The position numbers and the translations under genes were made by a program. Shown in pieces: positions 16,943-25,685 of a DNA stretch of 64,000 nucleotides; the stretch's first letter is position 1, and the number at the start of each line of letters is the position of its first letter. The notes under the pieces are model-generated. The model was not told where the DNA came from and did not search any database. It saw nothing but the letters and a program-made list of their open reading frames with translations. Source of the DNA: JABWAN01 sp041918175 (lineage in GTDB: Bacteria; Zhuqueibacterota; Zhuqueibacteria; Zhuqueibacterales; Zhuqueibacteraceae); assembly GCA_041918175.1 (NCBI GenBank), contig JAYRWE010000115.1, forward strand, positions 1 through 64,000, given 5' to 3'.

Positions 16943-18526
16943 ATGGCACACCTCCTCCCACAACTTTTGCGCGACACGGCTTCACGTTTGCCGGAGCAGA
17001 TGGCCGTCGTGATGCTCGAGCAATCACTCTCGTATGCGCAGCTCGACGAGTTGAGCAATCGCCTCGCGCACGTGCTCCAGCAAAACGGTGTGCAGCGCGG
17101 CGATCGCGTGGGCATTTATCTCAACAAGTCCGTCGCTTCGATTGTGAGCATTTTCGGCATACTCAAAGCCGAGGCCGTGTATGTGCCGCTCGATCCCTAT
17201 GCGCCCGCGAAGCGTTTGAGTTACATTATAAAAAATTGCGGCATTCAATGCCTCTTGAGCGCCGCGGATAAACGCGAAGGCCTCGCGCAGATGTTGAGCG
17301 AGGATTCGCCGCTGCGTTGCGTGATCGCAATGAACGACGCGGCGTTTAGCGAGCCGCTGCCGCGCATGAATTTGATCGCGTGGCAAACCGTGCTGCAAAC
17401 GCCCGCTCTTTCGCCCGCGTTCTACGGCCTCGAAAACGATCTCGCATACATTCTCTATACCTCCGGCTCCACCGGCGAGCCTAAAGGCGTGATGATCTCG
17501 CATCGCAATGCGCTCACGTTTGTGGATTGGGCGTGCGATGCGATTGCGCTCACGCCTACGGATCGCGTGTCGAATCATGCGCCGCTGCATTTCGATCTTT
17601 CGATCTTCGACATTTTTGCGACGATCAAAGCCGGCGCGACGCTCTGTCTCGTTCCGCCCGAGGCCGCGAAGTTTCCGATGAAGCTGGCGCAGTTCATCGC
17701 CGCGCAGAAAATTTCGGTGTGGTATTCCGTGCCCTCGGCGTGGGTGCTCGTGTTGAGCCACGGCAAAATGGAGCAGCATGATTTCAGCGCGCTGCGCACG
17801 ATCATCTTTGCCGGTGAAGTTTTTCCCACGAAGCATCTGCGCGATTTAATGGCGAAAATTCCGCGCGCGGAGTTTTTCAATTGGTACGGCCCAACGGAAA
17901 CGAACGTCATCACTTCGTATCAAGTGCAAACGCTCGCGCCGGAGCAAACGCAGCCTGTGCCCATTGGCAAAGCCTGCGCGAACATGGAAGTTTTCGCGCT
18001 CGATGCCGAAGGCCGCGAAGTCACCGCGACCGGAGTCGAAGGCGAGTTGTATGGCAGAGGCCCCGGCGTGGCCCAAGGTTATTGGAACGATGCCGCGAAA
18101 ACCGCGAGCCTGTTCGTGCGCAATCCGTTGCAGCCGCACTTTCATGATCGCTGCTATCGCACCGGCGATTTGGTGAAGCGCGATCACGAAGGCAATTATC
18201 ATTATCTCGGCCGCCGCGATCATCAAGTGAAAGTGCAAGGCTATCGCATCGAGTTGGGCGAGATTGAAACGGCGTTGCTGCAACATAAAGAAGTGGAAGA
18301 AGCCGCGGTGGTTGCGTTGCAAAATGCCGAGCAAGTAACCTATCTCAAAGCGTTCGTCGTGCCCCGCAATGGCAACGGTTTGCAGCCAATGGAATTGAAA
18401 CGGCACTGCGCGCAGTTCGTGCCCAAATATATGATTCCCGAAGTCGTCGAAGTGCGCGCAACGTTGCCGAAGACTTCCACGGGCAAGACGGATAAGAAGC
18501 TGTTGGCGATGGAAGAAAGTTCGTAG
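16943..18526 (+). CDS. Stand-alone amino-acid adenylation enzyme (PltF-like)
   Basis: A 527-residue ANL-superfamily enzyme with NRPS adenylation core motifs in order: GIYLNKSVASIVSIFGILKA, YILYTSGSTGEPKGVM (P-loop), HAPLHFDLSIFDIF (A4, with the Asp that binds the amino group), NWYGPTETNV (A5), YRTGD, GYRIELGEIE (A8) and LPKTSTGKTDKK with the catalytic Lys (A10). It has no condensation or carrier domain fused. The size and the HFDLSIFDIF / WYSVPSA pattern fit the free-standing prolyl-AMP ligases such as PltF and RedM. It likely loads proline onto the carrier encoded next. The specificity code was not computed, so proline is an inference from context. The last codons fall in a type B repeat, which supplies the stop. 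Confidence 0.85.
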   Translation: MAHLLPQLLRDTASRLPEQMAVVMLEQSLSYAQLDELSNRLAHVLQQNGVQRGDRVGIYLNKSVASIVSIFGILKAEAVYVPLDPYAPAKRLSYIIKNCGIQCLLSAADKREGLAQMLSEDSPLRCVIAMNDAAFSEPLPRMNLIAWQTVLQTPALSPAFYGLENDLAYILYTSGSTGEPKGVMISHRNALTFVDWACDAIALTPTDRVSNHAPLHFDLSIFDIFATIKAGATLCLVPPEAAKFPMKLAQFIAAQKISVWYSVPSAWVLVLSHGKMEQHDFSALRTIIFAGEVFPTKHLRDLMAKIPRAEFFNWYGPTETNVITSYQVQTLAPEQTQPVPIGKACANMEVFALDAEGREVTATGVEGELYGRGPGVAQGYWNDAAKTASLFVRNPLQPHFHDRCYRTGDLVKRDHEGNYHYLGRRDHQVKVQGYRIELGEIETALLQHKEVEEAAVVALQNAEQVTYLKAFVVPRNGNGLQPMELKRHCAQFVPKYMIPEVVEVRATLPKTSTGKTDKKLLAMEESS

Positions 18527-18620
18527 TAACGCCTTTAGGCGTCTGGCGTTTGAATCGAAGCCGAAGTGTTATATGCAATGAACAGTGGACGCCTGAAGGC
18601 GTTACTACAAACGAGGCGTC
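18519..18620. repeat. Type B inverted pair
   Basis: GTTCGTAGTAACGCCTTTAG at 18519 and a right arm ACGCCTGAAGGCGTTACTAC from about 18591 are inverted copies separated by about 50 bases. The TAG of the left copy is the stop codon of the adenylation gene, showing that these elements can overlap coding ends. Confidence 0.75.
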
Positions 18621-18653
18621 ACGACAAACGATTACAAATGAAGGAGCGGTGTG

Positions 18654-18920
18654 ATGAACATTCAAGAGCAAGTGCGCGATTATATCGTCTCGCAATTCAT
18701 GTATGATCAGCCCAACGCGAAGCTTTCCCCGGAAGACGATCTGCTCAATCAAGGCATCGTGGATTCCATGGGCATTTTGCAGATCGTCAATTTTCTCGAA
18801 GAGAAATTCGGCGTGACGGTTTCCGATGAGGAAATCACGCCGGAGAATTTTCGCTCGCTCGGCACGTTGACGGATTTGATTATGCAAAAACGCGGCGCCA
18901 GCGTAGCGGCGTTCTCATAA
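18654..18920 (+). CDS. Acyl/peptidyl carrier protein
   Basis: An 88-residue free-standing carrier protein. GIVDSMGILQI contains the phosphopantetheine-accepting Ser38, with the usual acidic helix II and ITPENFRS later. AAGGAG lies 7 bases before the ATG at 18654, which favours it over the GTG three bases earlier. It follows a dehydrogenase and an adenylation enzyme, so it is the probable tether on which an amino acid (proline by analogy) is loaded, oxidised and possibly halogenated. It is clearly paralogous to the carrier at 35784. No phosphopantetheinyl transferase is seen in the window. Confidence 0.9.
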   Translation: MNIQEQVRDYIVSQFMYDQPNAKLSPEDDLLNQGIVDSMGILQIVNFLEEKFGVTVSDEEITPENFRSLGTLTDLIMQKRGASVAAFS

Positions 18921-18923
18921 GAA

Positions 18924-18995
18924 TGTCATCTTGGAAAGACCTTCCCTCGTGCTGGAAGAATATCAAGCATGAGGGGAGGTTCTTCCAGAATGACA
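18924..18995. repeat. Type A palindrome, divergent variant (A3)
   Basis: TGTCATCTTGGAAAGACC pairs with a right arm ending TTCTTCCAGAATGACA; the inner arms CTTCCCTCGTGCT / AGCATGAGGGGAGG pair as well. It lies just after the carrier-protein stop. A short CTCCTGAAGGAGCCACTAC element (type B-like) follows near 19069. Confidence 0.7.
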
Positions 18996-19108
18996 ATCGC
19001 CGGGACCCGACAAACCAGCTCGTCGTGGGCCTGGTCGCTCCTACTCGCATGTGCAGCATGGTATTGCTCCTGAAGGAGCCACTACAAACAACATTGGAGA
19101 TTCATCTC

Positions 19109-20413
19109 ATGAACATTCCGAAAAAATGCGATGTCGTCGTTATCGGAGGCGGCCCGGGCGGAAGCTCGGTGAGCACCATGCTGGCGCGCATGGGCTACGA
19201 CGTCGTTCTGTTTGATAAAGTCCGCCATCCGCGCTACGTGGTGGGCGAAAGTCTCATTCCGCATTTTTGGAAATACTGCGAGCACATGGGCGTGGATCAA
19301 CGCATTGCCGACGACGGCTTCATTCAAAAAGCGGGCGGCACGGTGATTTGGAACGGCGTGATCCGCCAAATGCAGTTCAAAGATTTCGGCTATCCGCGCC
19401 CGGCGCTGCACGTGGAGCGCGATCGCTTCGACAACATCTTGCTCCGCTATGCGCAAGAGTGCGGCGTGCAAGTGTTTGAAGAAGTCACGGCGCTCAAAGT
19501 GAATTTTAAAGCGGACGATTCTGCCGTCGTTGTGTATCGCCCGAATGGCGAAAAGAGCGAAGCGGAGATTGCGTGCCGCTTCGTGGTCGATGCCAGCGGC
19601 CAGGGCGCAGTGCTCGCGCGGCAGCTTGATATTCGCGTGATCGACGAGGGCTTTCGCTTTATGAGCATTTGGGGCTATTTCAAAGACTCGAAGTATGTGG
19701 CCGCGGACGGGCGCGCATACAACTTCGAGCATCTGCGCCAAGTGCCGCCCACCACGTTCGTCACCAACATCGACGGCTGGGGTTGGGTGTGGCACATTCC
19801 GCAGCGCGACAGTACGAGCGTTGGCCTCATTTTGCCGCAAGAGCAAATGAAAGCGATCAAGGCTTCGGACGAAGCGCTCGAAAGTTATTTCGTGCGCCGC
19901 TGCCGTGAGATTCCTTATCTCAATCGCCTGCTCGAAAACGCGACGTATTGCGAGGGCAGCTTTCATGCGATTCGTGATTACTCGTATCGCCCGACGAAGC
20001 TCGCCGGCCCGGGTTTCTTCCTGCTCGGCGATGCCGCGGCGTTTATCGATCCCATCTTTTCCATCGGCATTGTGATCGCGATGTACTCGGCCTATCTCGC
20101 GAGCTGGGCGATTGACCGCTCGCTCAAGCGACCCGCGACCACGGCGAACAATCAAGCCATCTTCGCGCAGCAGTTTCAAATGCGCCTCGCGGCGAGCCGC
20201 GCGCTCGCGTTGCCGCGTTATGGCTATGGCGATGACGAGAGCCAAAAGGTGCAAACTTCGATTCAATTCGAAACTTCGTTCGAGCAGGAGTTGATGTACG
20301 TGGTTTCGACGCTCACCACGCGCTCGGAGAATTTCGTGCAAATGTCGCAGAGCAAGAACGGCGCGATGGTTACTTCGAACAAGTATCGCAAGATCGAGGA
20401 CATCGTGTTTTGA
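19109..20413 (+). CDS. Flavin-dependent halogenase-family enzyme
   Basis: A 434-residue FAD enzyme. VVVIGGGPGGSS (about residues 9-20) is the dinucleotide-binding loop. HPRYVVGESLIP is the family's flavin-proximal motif. WVWHIP at about residue 226 matches the WxWxIP signature of flavin-dependent halogenases. A Lys in IQKAGGTVIW is at the position expected for the catalytic Lys that carries hypohalous acid. GDAAAFIDPIFSIGI is the C-terminal flavin motif. The ATG at 19109 begins directly before the Rossmann strand; open frame further upstream covers repeats. Coming right after dehydrogenase, adenylation and carrier genes, it could halogenate a carrier-bound pyrrole. Family members without proven halogenation exist, so activity is probable rather than shown. 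Confidence 0.82.
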   Translation: MNIPKKCDVVVIGGGPGGSSVSTMLARMGYDVVLFDKVRHPRYVVGESLIPHFWKYCEHMGVDQRIADDGFIQKAGGTVIWNGVIRQMQFKDFGYPRPALHVERDRFDNILLRYAQECGVQVFEEVTALKVNFKADDSAVVVYRPNGEKSEAEIACRFVVDASGQGAVLARQLDIRVIDEGFRFMSIWGYFKDSKYVAADGRAYNFEHLRQVPPTTFVTNIDGWGWVWHIPQRDSTSVGLILPQEQMKAIKASDEALESYFVRRCREIPYLNRLLENATYCEGSFHAIRDYSYRPTKLAGPGFFLLGDAAAFIDPIFSIGIVIAMYSAYLASWAIDRSLKRPATTANNQAIFAQQFQMRLAASRALALPRYGYGDDESQKVQTSIQFETSFEQELMYVVSTLTTRSENFVQMSQSKNGAMVTSNKYRKIEDIVF

Positions 20414-20423
20414 GAGCGCGCTG

Positions 20424-20573
20424 AAAAATCCCCCCTTGAGGGGGGCCAGGGGGGTGTCGCTCGGTATTATCAAAATGAAACGCGCTTTTCGAAAAGCATG
20501 GCAAGGTCGCACAACGATTTTAAAATTCTCTTTGCTCACACGAACACCCCCCTAACCCCCCTCAAGGGGGGAA
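20424..20573. repeat. Type F inverted repeat (C/G-run palindrome)
   Basis: The left arm is CCCCCCTTGAGGGGGG followed by CCAGGGGGGTGTCG; the right arm is ACACCCCCCTAACCCCCC followed by TCAAGGGGGG. About 80 bases separate them. A second copy with the same arms lies at 36.05-36.19 kb. The left end alone can fold into a C6/G6 hairpin just after the halogenase stop and could act as a terminator. Confidence 0.75.
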
Positions 20574-20618
20574 TAGTGACGGACTTCTGCAAGTGAACTT
20601 CTTAGCTACGAGGACAAC

Positions 20619-21906
20619 ATGACCGCACCACGCAAGCAACACGACGTCGCCATCGTTGGCGCAGGGCCGGCGGAGCAGGCAGCGCGCTCTTTCTTTTGCA
20701 ACACGGCCTCAAGCCGGTCATCATCGAAAAGGAAACGTTCCCGCGCTATCACATCGGCGAGTCGCTCACGGGCGAGTGCGGCATGAGTTTGCGCAAGCTC
20801 GGGCTGGAAGAGCATCTGCGCAAGCAACGCATTCCCATCAAATACGGCGTTACGGTTTACGGCACGGGCGGCAAAAATTCCTTTTGGGTGCCGGTGGCCG
20901 AGCGCACGCCGGACGATCAAATCAAAGAACAATGGACGTGGCAAGTGCGCCGCAGCGAGTTTGACAAACTCCTGCTCGATCTCGCGATTGCAAACGGCGC
21001 GGAGTATCGGCAATGCGAGGCCGTCGCGCCGCTGCAAGAAAACGGTCGCGTCACCGGGCTGCGCACGCGCACGCCCGGCGGTGCGTTGGAAGATTTGCAC
21101 TCGGAAGTGTTGTTCGATGCTTCGGGCCAGGGCACGTTTCTCGCGAATCGCGGCGTGACCGGGCCGAAAGAGCGCGGCGCGTATGACAAGCAAGTGGCGA
21201 TCTTTACGCAGGTGAAAAATGCGGTGCGCGATCCCGGGCCCGCGGGTGGCAACACGCTCATCTTTTATTTGAGAAAGAGCATCACTGGGCGTGGTTCATT
21301 CCGCTCGATGACGAGATTGTGAGCGTCGGCGTGGTTGTGCCTTCGGAGTATTTCAAAGCGCAAAAGCTTTCAAAGCACGACTTTTTGCAGCAAGAACTGC
21401 GCACGCTCAATCCGGAATTGACCAGGCGCGTGCCGGACATGGATTTTGTGGAAGAAGTGCGCTCGATTTCGAATTACTCCTATGAAGTGAAAAACTTCAC
21501 GGGCCAGGGCTTTCTCTGTGTGGGCGACGCGCATCGCTTCATCGATCCCATCTTCTCCTTCGGGCTTTATTTCGCCATGAAAGAGGCGCAGTTTGCGAGC
21601 GACGCGGTGGCGAGCTATTTCCACGGCGCCGGGCGCGACGCGGCGAATCCGTTTGCCGAGTATGAGCACATGGTCAATGCCGGGCAAAACGTCGTGCAGG
21701 ATTTGGTGGATTGTTTTTGGGATTTTCCCATGGCGTTCCTGTTGTTCGTGCATCAACGCTATACCAAAGACATCATCGATTGCTTTGCGGGCCGCATCTA
21801 TGGCGAGTATGCGCAAAACTTGCCGGGCGTCAATGCGATGCGCAAGCTGTTATCCACCCAACGCGAAAAGAGCGCCGCGGTGAAACCGGCGCACGAAATC
21901 AGCTAA
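20619..21906 (+). pseudogene. Flavin-dependent halogenase-family gene with two 1-base frameshifts
   Basis: The reading frame starts at the ATG (MTAPRKQHDVAIVGAGPA) and breaks at about 20668-20674; a one-base deletion there separates it from GAGSALFLLQHGL in another frame. That frame runs through HIGESLTGECG and a candidate catalytic Lys in IKYGVTVYG, then shifts again at about 21264-21271. Restoring one base joins it to EKEHHWAWFIPLDDEIVSVG, which carries the WxWxIP halogenase signature, and then GDAHRFIDPIFSFG. The corrected protein would be about 429 residues, the normal length. Both lesions look like single-base losses, so sequencing or assembly error is as likely as decay. The gene lies 205 bases after an intact halogenase-like gene. 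Confidence 0.75.
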
Positions 21907-22007
21907 CAGTTTTCATCCATAAGCAAAAGCATTTAAAATTTTCAATTGCAAATTTTCAATTTAAAATTTGCACTGCTTTGCATGCTTCAACCCATAAAGG
22001 AGGAGCC

Positions 22008-23069
22008 ATGTCCAAAGGCACAAAAGCGCTTGTCGCGTTTGTCGGTGTCATTGCAACGTTGGGCGTCTTGCACGTGTGGCAAAACGTCGGATTCGAAAAC
22101 ATCGGTTTCGGGTCCAAGCCGGGCGCGGCCGAGAAAAAATTCCGCGTCGGGTTTTTGCCGGTCACTTGACATCTCACGTGCCCCGTCACCGACTGGATTA
22201 ACAAGAACGTCGTGGGCGAAGGCTTTTATGAACCCGTGCGGTTCAGCGGCTGGCCGGAATTGAAAGAAGCGCATCTCTCCGGCAATCTTCCGGCAACGTT
22301 TATTCTAGCTCCGATGGCCATGGCCTTGCGGCAACAAGGCGTGAAGCTCAAGATCGTTTATCTCGGGCATCGCGACGGCACCGCGCTCATGGTGCATAAA
22401 GATTCCGACATCAAAACTTTCAAAGACCTCAAAGGCAAGCGCGTCGCCGTGCCCAATCGTTTTTCGAATCAACGCTTGATCATTTTTAAAGCGCTGAAGG
22501 ATAACGGCATGACGCTCAAAGATATCGAGCTGCTCGAAATGCCGCCGCCCGATATGCCTGCGGCGCTGTATTCGAAATCGGTGGATGCCGTCACCTCGGG
22601 CGAGCCGTTCATGGCGCAAACGGAAATGGACGGCTATGGCCGCGTGCTTTATCAAGCCAAAGAATTGTGGCCGAATTTTATTTCATGCGTGCTCGCGGTG
22701 GAAGAGCGCGTCATCAACGAAAATCCCGAGTGGGTGCAGCAGCTCGTGGACGGCATCGCGAAGAGCGGCAAGTGGCTGGAAGCGGGCATGGAGCATCGCA
22801 TGGATGCCGCGCAGGCCGTGGCGAAAAACTATTACAACCAAAATCCGAAGTTGCTCAGTTTTGTGTTGAGTAAGCCGCCGGATCGCGTGACGTATAGCAA
22901 CCTCATGCTCGCTAAAAAAGATTTCGAAGAAATTGCGGCGCTCGCGCTGGAAGCCGGCGTGTTGCAAGGCCCGATTGCGTTTGAAGAATACACGGACACG
23001 CGCTTTTCGGAAAAGACGCACGGCGCGCAGGCTTATGATTGGAAAGGAACCGGAGCCGTTGCCCCATGA
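22008..23069 (+). CDS. ABC importer substrate-binding protein (NrtA/TauA type) with an in-frame TGA
   Basis: A 353-codon frame beginning at an ATG with AAAGGAGGAG upstream and an N-terminal membrane anchor or signal (TKALVAFVGVIATLGVLHVW). The body is a COG0715/NMT1-like binding protein: FRVGFLPVT, then FILAPMAMALRQQGVK, and DLKGKRVAVPNRFSNQ. Codon 54 (22167-22169) is TGA; sequence before and after it stays in the same frame and forms one continuous domain (LPVT-stop-HLTCPVTDW). From my memory of related proteins, Cys is likely at this site, so the stop could be a selenocysteine codon, a point mutation or an error. The stop codon overlaps the permease start by 4 bases (ATGA). The ligand is unknown; nitrate, sulfonate and pyrimidine binders share this fold. 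Confidence 0.75.
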
Positions 23070-23827
23070 AATCTCGTTATGAAGCGATCCTCTTGCCGCT
23101 GCTCGTGGCCGTGGCGCTCGTCGCGCTCTGGCATCTCGCCGTGTTATGGTCGGGCAGCGACATGTTTCCCACGCCCGGCCAAGTGCTCACAGGTTTGATC
23201 GAGCTTGTGCAGCAAGGCTTGCTCGTGAAATACATCGTGGCCTCGCTCTTTCGCGTCACCGCCGGCTTTGGCTTGGCTCTGCTCATCGGCATACCGTTCG
23301 GGCTAGTGCTCGGCTGGTTTGGTCGCGCGTTCTTTGCGTTCAATCCCATGATTCAAGTGTTGCGGCCGATCTCGCCGATTGCGTGGATTCCCGTAGCGAT
23401 TCTGTGGTTTGGCGTGAGCGATCTGGCGCCGATCTTTCTCATCTTTCTCGCGAGCCTGTTTCCCATCACCACTTCAGCGATTGCCGCGGTGCAAAACATT
23501 CAGCTCGTGTATCTGCGCGCGGCGCGCAACTTCGGCGTGAAAGGTTTGGCGTTGTTCAAGCAGATCGTGTTCCCCGCGGCGCTGCCGCAAATCATCACCG
23601 GCGTACGGCTCGCGCTTGGCGTGGCATGGCTCGTGGTTGTGGCGGCAGAGATGATTGCCGTCAACTCCGGCTTGGGCTATCTCATCATCGACGCGCGCAA
23701 TGCGGGCAAGCGTTATGACCTCGTCGTCGCGGGCATGGTGCTCATCGGGTTGATTGGCTTGATTCTTGATCTGCTCGTGCGCAAGCTCCAAACGCTCGAT
23801 GAAGTGCGCTGGGGATTTAGTAGGTAA
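23066..23827 (+). CDS. ABC importer permease (NrtB/TauC/SsuC type)
   Basis: A 253-residue inner-membrane permease with about six hydrophobic segments (for example LLPLLVAVALVALWHLAVLW near the N-terminus). The BPD-type EAA loop is visible as AARNFGVKGLALFKQIVFPAALPQI. The ATG at 23066 overlaps the stop of the binding-protein gene by 4 bases, so the two are translationally coupled; this also argues that the binding-protein frame is meant to be read to its end despite the TGA. The matching ATPase is not adjacent but lies 1.9 kb downstream, fused to a halogenase-like domain, after a porin gene. Confidence 0.9.
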   Translation: MKSRYEAILLPLLVAVALVALWHLAVLWSGSDMFPTPGQVLTGLIELVQQGLLVKYIVASLFRVTAGFGLALLIGIPFGLVLGWFGRAFFAFNPMIQVLRPISPIAWIPVAILWFGVSDLAPIFLIFLASLFPITTSAIAAVQNIQLVYLRAARNFGVKGLALFKQIVFPAALPQIITGVRLALGVAWLVVVAAEMIAVNSGLGYLIIDARNAGKRYDLVVAGMVLIGLIGLILDLLVRKLQTLDEVRWGFSR

Positions 23828-24065
23828 GACAAGTTCGTCGTAATGCCTTCTGAAATTTGACAATCAAGTTTGGAAATCAAGCACGCGCTCCAGTATCCTG
23901 TCATTCAGAAGAATCCTTTTAAGCACTGGGCAGTATCGCCAGCGAGTAAAAAGATTCCTTCTGAATGACAAATCGTGGAGGAGATTACCGATTTTGAAAA
24001 TCATTCATGTCAAGCATACACGCAACGCCTGAAGGCGTTACTACGAACACGCGTTACTACGAACC
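23828..24065. repeat. Composite palindrome with type A core (A4) and type B arms
   Basis: The core at 23899-23970 (TGTCATTCAGAAGAATCC ... GATTCCTTCTGAATGACA) is flanked by outer arms based on AAATTTGACAATCAA and TTTTGAAAATCATT and by type B elements (GTTCGTCGTAATGCC at 23831; GCCTGAAGGCGTTACTACGA near 24028). The 27-base centre of this core is the exact reverse complement of the centre of the copy at 27848. Confidence 0.85.
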
Positions 24066-24110
24066 ATCTTTAAAAAATCACCTCAAGCTTTTGGCGAAGG
24101 GAAAGAGCAA

Positions 24111-25508
24111 ATGAAAACTTCTACGCATTTTTTTCTGAAAGCGATTGTAGCAGTGTGCTCCGTGTTGTGGTGTGCGGCGAATGTTTTTGCGCAACAGCCC
24201 GGTGGTCCGGTTTATAACAACGTGCGTTACGAAGACGATTACGGCGTATTGAAAGCCGGCGACCCGTTCAACGCGCTCAAAAAAATTCCGCTCGGCGGCA
24301 AATCGAATTTGAGTTTCGGCGGGAGCTATCGCTTCCGTTTCGAGAACGATTCGAATCGCCGTTTCGGCGCTTCAACTCCGCAGGCGCAGAGTTTTTATTT
24401 AAACCGGCTCTTTCTTTTTGCGGATGCGCAAATTGCGCAGCGCGTGCGCCTCTTCGGCGAGTTTAAAATCGCCGGCATCACGGGCAACGAACTCCCCGCG
24501 CCTGCGCCCGCGCACGACAAGCCCGACGTGCAAAATTTATTTGCGCACATTGACTTGATCAAACAACCCGCGCGCAAACTCGCGCTACGTTTTGGTCGGC
24601 AAGAAATGCAATTCGGCAAACAGCGCTTGATCTCGCCGTTGGATTGGCTCAATGCGCGGCGCACGTTCGACGGCGGCCGCGTGAGCGCGAGCGTTTCCGC
24701 ATGGAAGTTCGATGCGTTCGTCACCCGGCTCGTCGAACAGGATCCTGAAGAAGTCAATCGAGCGGACGAATCGCAGCTTTTCTCCGGCGTCTATGCGCAG
24801 CGCACCGTGAAGGGCCGCAGTGTCGCGTTTTATTATTTGTCTTTAAATGAAGACGACGCGCTCGCTCGATCCGGCAACGGCGTGGCCGGCGATTTTCATT
24901 ATCAAACCCTCGGCGCGGCATTCGACGGCTCGCACAAAAATTTCGATTGGACCACGGAAGCGGCGTATCAATTCGGCAGCTTCAGCAGCGACGACATCTC
25001 CGCGTACATGCTCGCGTTCGAAGGCGGCTATACGTTGCATCAAGCATGGGCCAAGCCGCGCTTCAGTCTCGGGTTGGATTTGGCTTCGGGCGATAAAGAC
25101 CCCGCGGACAACAAGAAGCAAACGTTCCATCAACTTTTTCCGCTCGCGCATCCATACTTTGGCTGGGCCGATCAAGTGGCGCGACAAAACATTCGCGCCG
25201 CGACACTCTCGCTCACGCTTAGGCCGCATGCGCGTTTCTCCGTGAAAGCGCAGGCATTGGGCTTTAGTTTGGCGCAAGCAAAAGATGCGTTTTATAACGC
25301 CGCGGGCGCGGCCGTGCGACGCAGCACCACGGGCGCGGCCGGCAAAGAGCTCGGCTCCGAGATCGATGCAGAAGTGACTTTCAATTTCAACGTGCATCTG
25401 AGCGTCATGCTCGGCTACGCGCGCTTCATGCCCGGCGATTTCATCAAAAAGACCGGCTTGGCCGAAACGCACAATCTGTTTTATGTGATGGTGCCGGTGA
25501 GGTTCTAG
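24111..25508 (+). CDS. Alginate-export-like outer-membrane porin
   Basis: A 465-residue exported protein. The signal peptide (FFLKAIVAVCSVLWCAANVFA) ends before QQPGGP. The mature part is rich in amphipathic strands: LSFGGSYRFRFENDS, FYLNRLFLFADAQIAQRVRLFGEF, LALRFGRQEMQFGKQRLISPLDWLNARR. This pattern matches the alginate-export (AlgE-like) barrel family, and the chain ends in a C-terminal aromatic residue (MVPVRF), as outer-membrane proteins do. It sits between an ABC importer permease and the importer ATPase fusion, so it may provide outer-membrane passage for the same substrate. The family is broad, and alginate itself is not implied. GGGAAAGAGC gives a fair ribosome-binding site. Confidence 0.8.
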   Translation: MKTSTHFFLKAIVAVCSVLWCAANVFAQQPGGPVYNNVRYEDDYGVLKAGDPFNALKKIPLGGKSNLSFGGSYRFRFENDSNRRFGASTPQAQSFYLNRLFLFADAQIAQRVRLFGEFKIAGITGNELPAPAPAHDKPDVQNLFAHIDLIKQPARKLALRFGRQEMQFGKQRLISPLDWLNARRTFDGGRVSASVSAWKFDAFVTRLVEQDPEEVNRADESQLFSGVYAQRTVKGRSVAFYYLSLNEDDALARSGNGVAGDFHYQTLGAAFDGSHKNFDWTTEAAYQFGSFSSDDISAYMLAFEGGYTLHQAWAKPRFSLGLDLASGDKDPADNKKQTFHQLFPLAHPYFGWADQVARQNIRAATLSLTLRPHARFSVKAQALGFSLAQAKDAFYNAAGAAVRRSTTGAAGKELGSEIDAEVTFNFNVHLSVMLGYARFMPGDFIKKTGLAETHNLFYVMVPVRF

Positions 25509-25518
25509 CGAGCGAGTT

Positions 25519-25648
25519 TTGGAGTTGTGGAGTTGTGGAGTGATGGATTATTGGAGTGATGGAGTTATGGAGTGATGGAATACATGAATCCAACACTCCA
25601 TCAATCCAAAACTCCATTACTCCAAGACTCCATCACTCCAAAGCTCCA
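25519..25648. repeat. Type G inverted array of TGGAGT / ACTCCA units
   Basis: About 60 bases of overlapping TGGAGTTGTGGAGT and TGGAGTGATGGAGT units are followed by about 55 bases of ACTCCATCACTCCA-type units, the reverse complement. The two halves can pair along most of their length. This fills nearly the whole gap between the porin stop and the ATPase-halogenase fusion start. It is the only copy of this family in the window. Confidence 0.8.
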
Positions 25649-25685
25649 ACGCTTCGAGACGCCACTTTAACTTGAGGCAACTGCA

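Noticed and set aside
19082..20539. A 485-codon minus-strand open frame
   Set aside because: It is antisense to the halogenase-like gene at 19109; His/Arg-rich and without motifs.
24111..25508. Calling the porin an alginate exporter
   Set aside because: The barrel family is broad, and no alginate synthesis gene is present; only the fold is supported.
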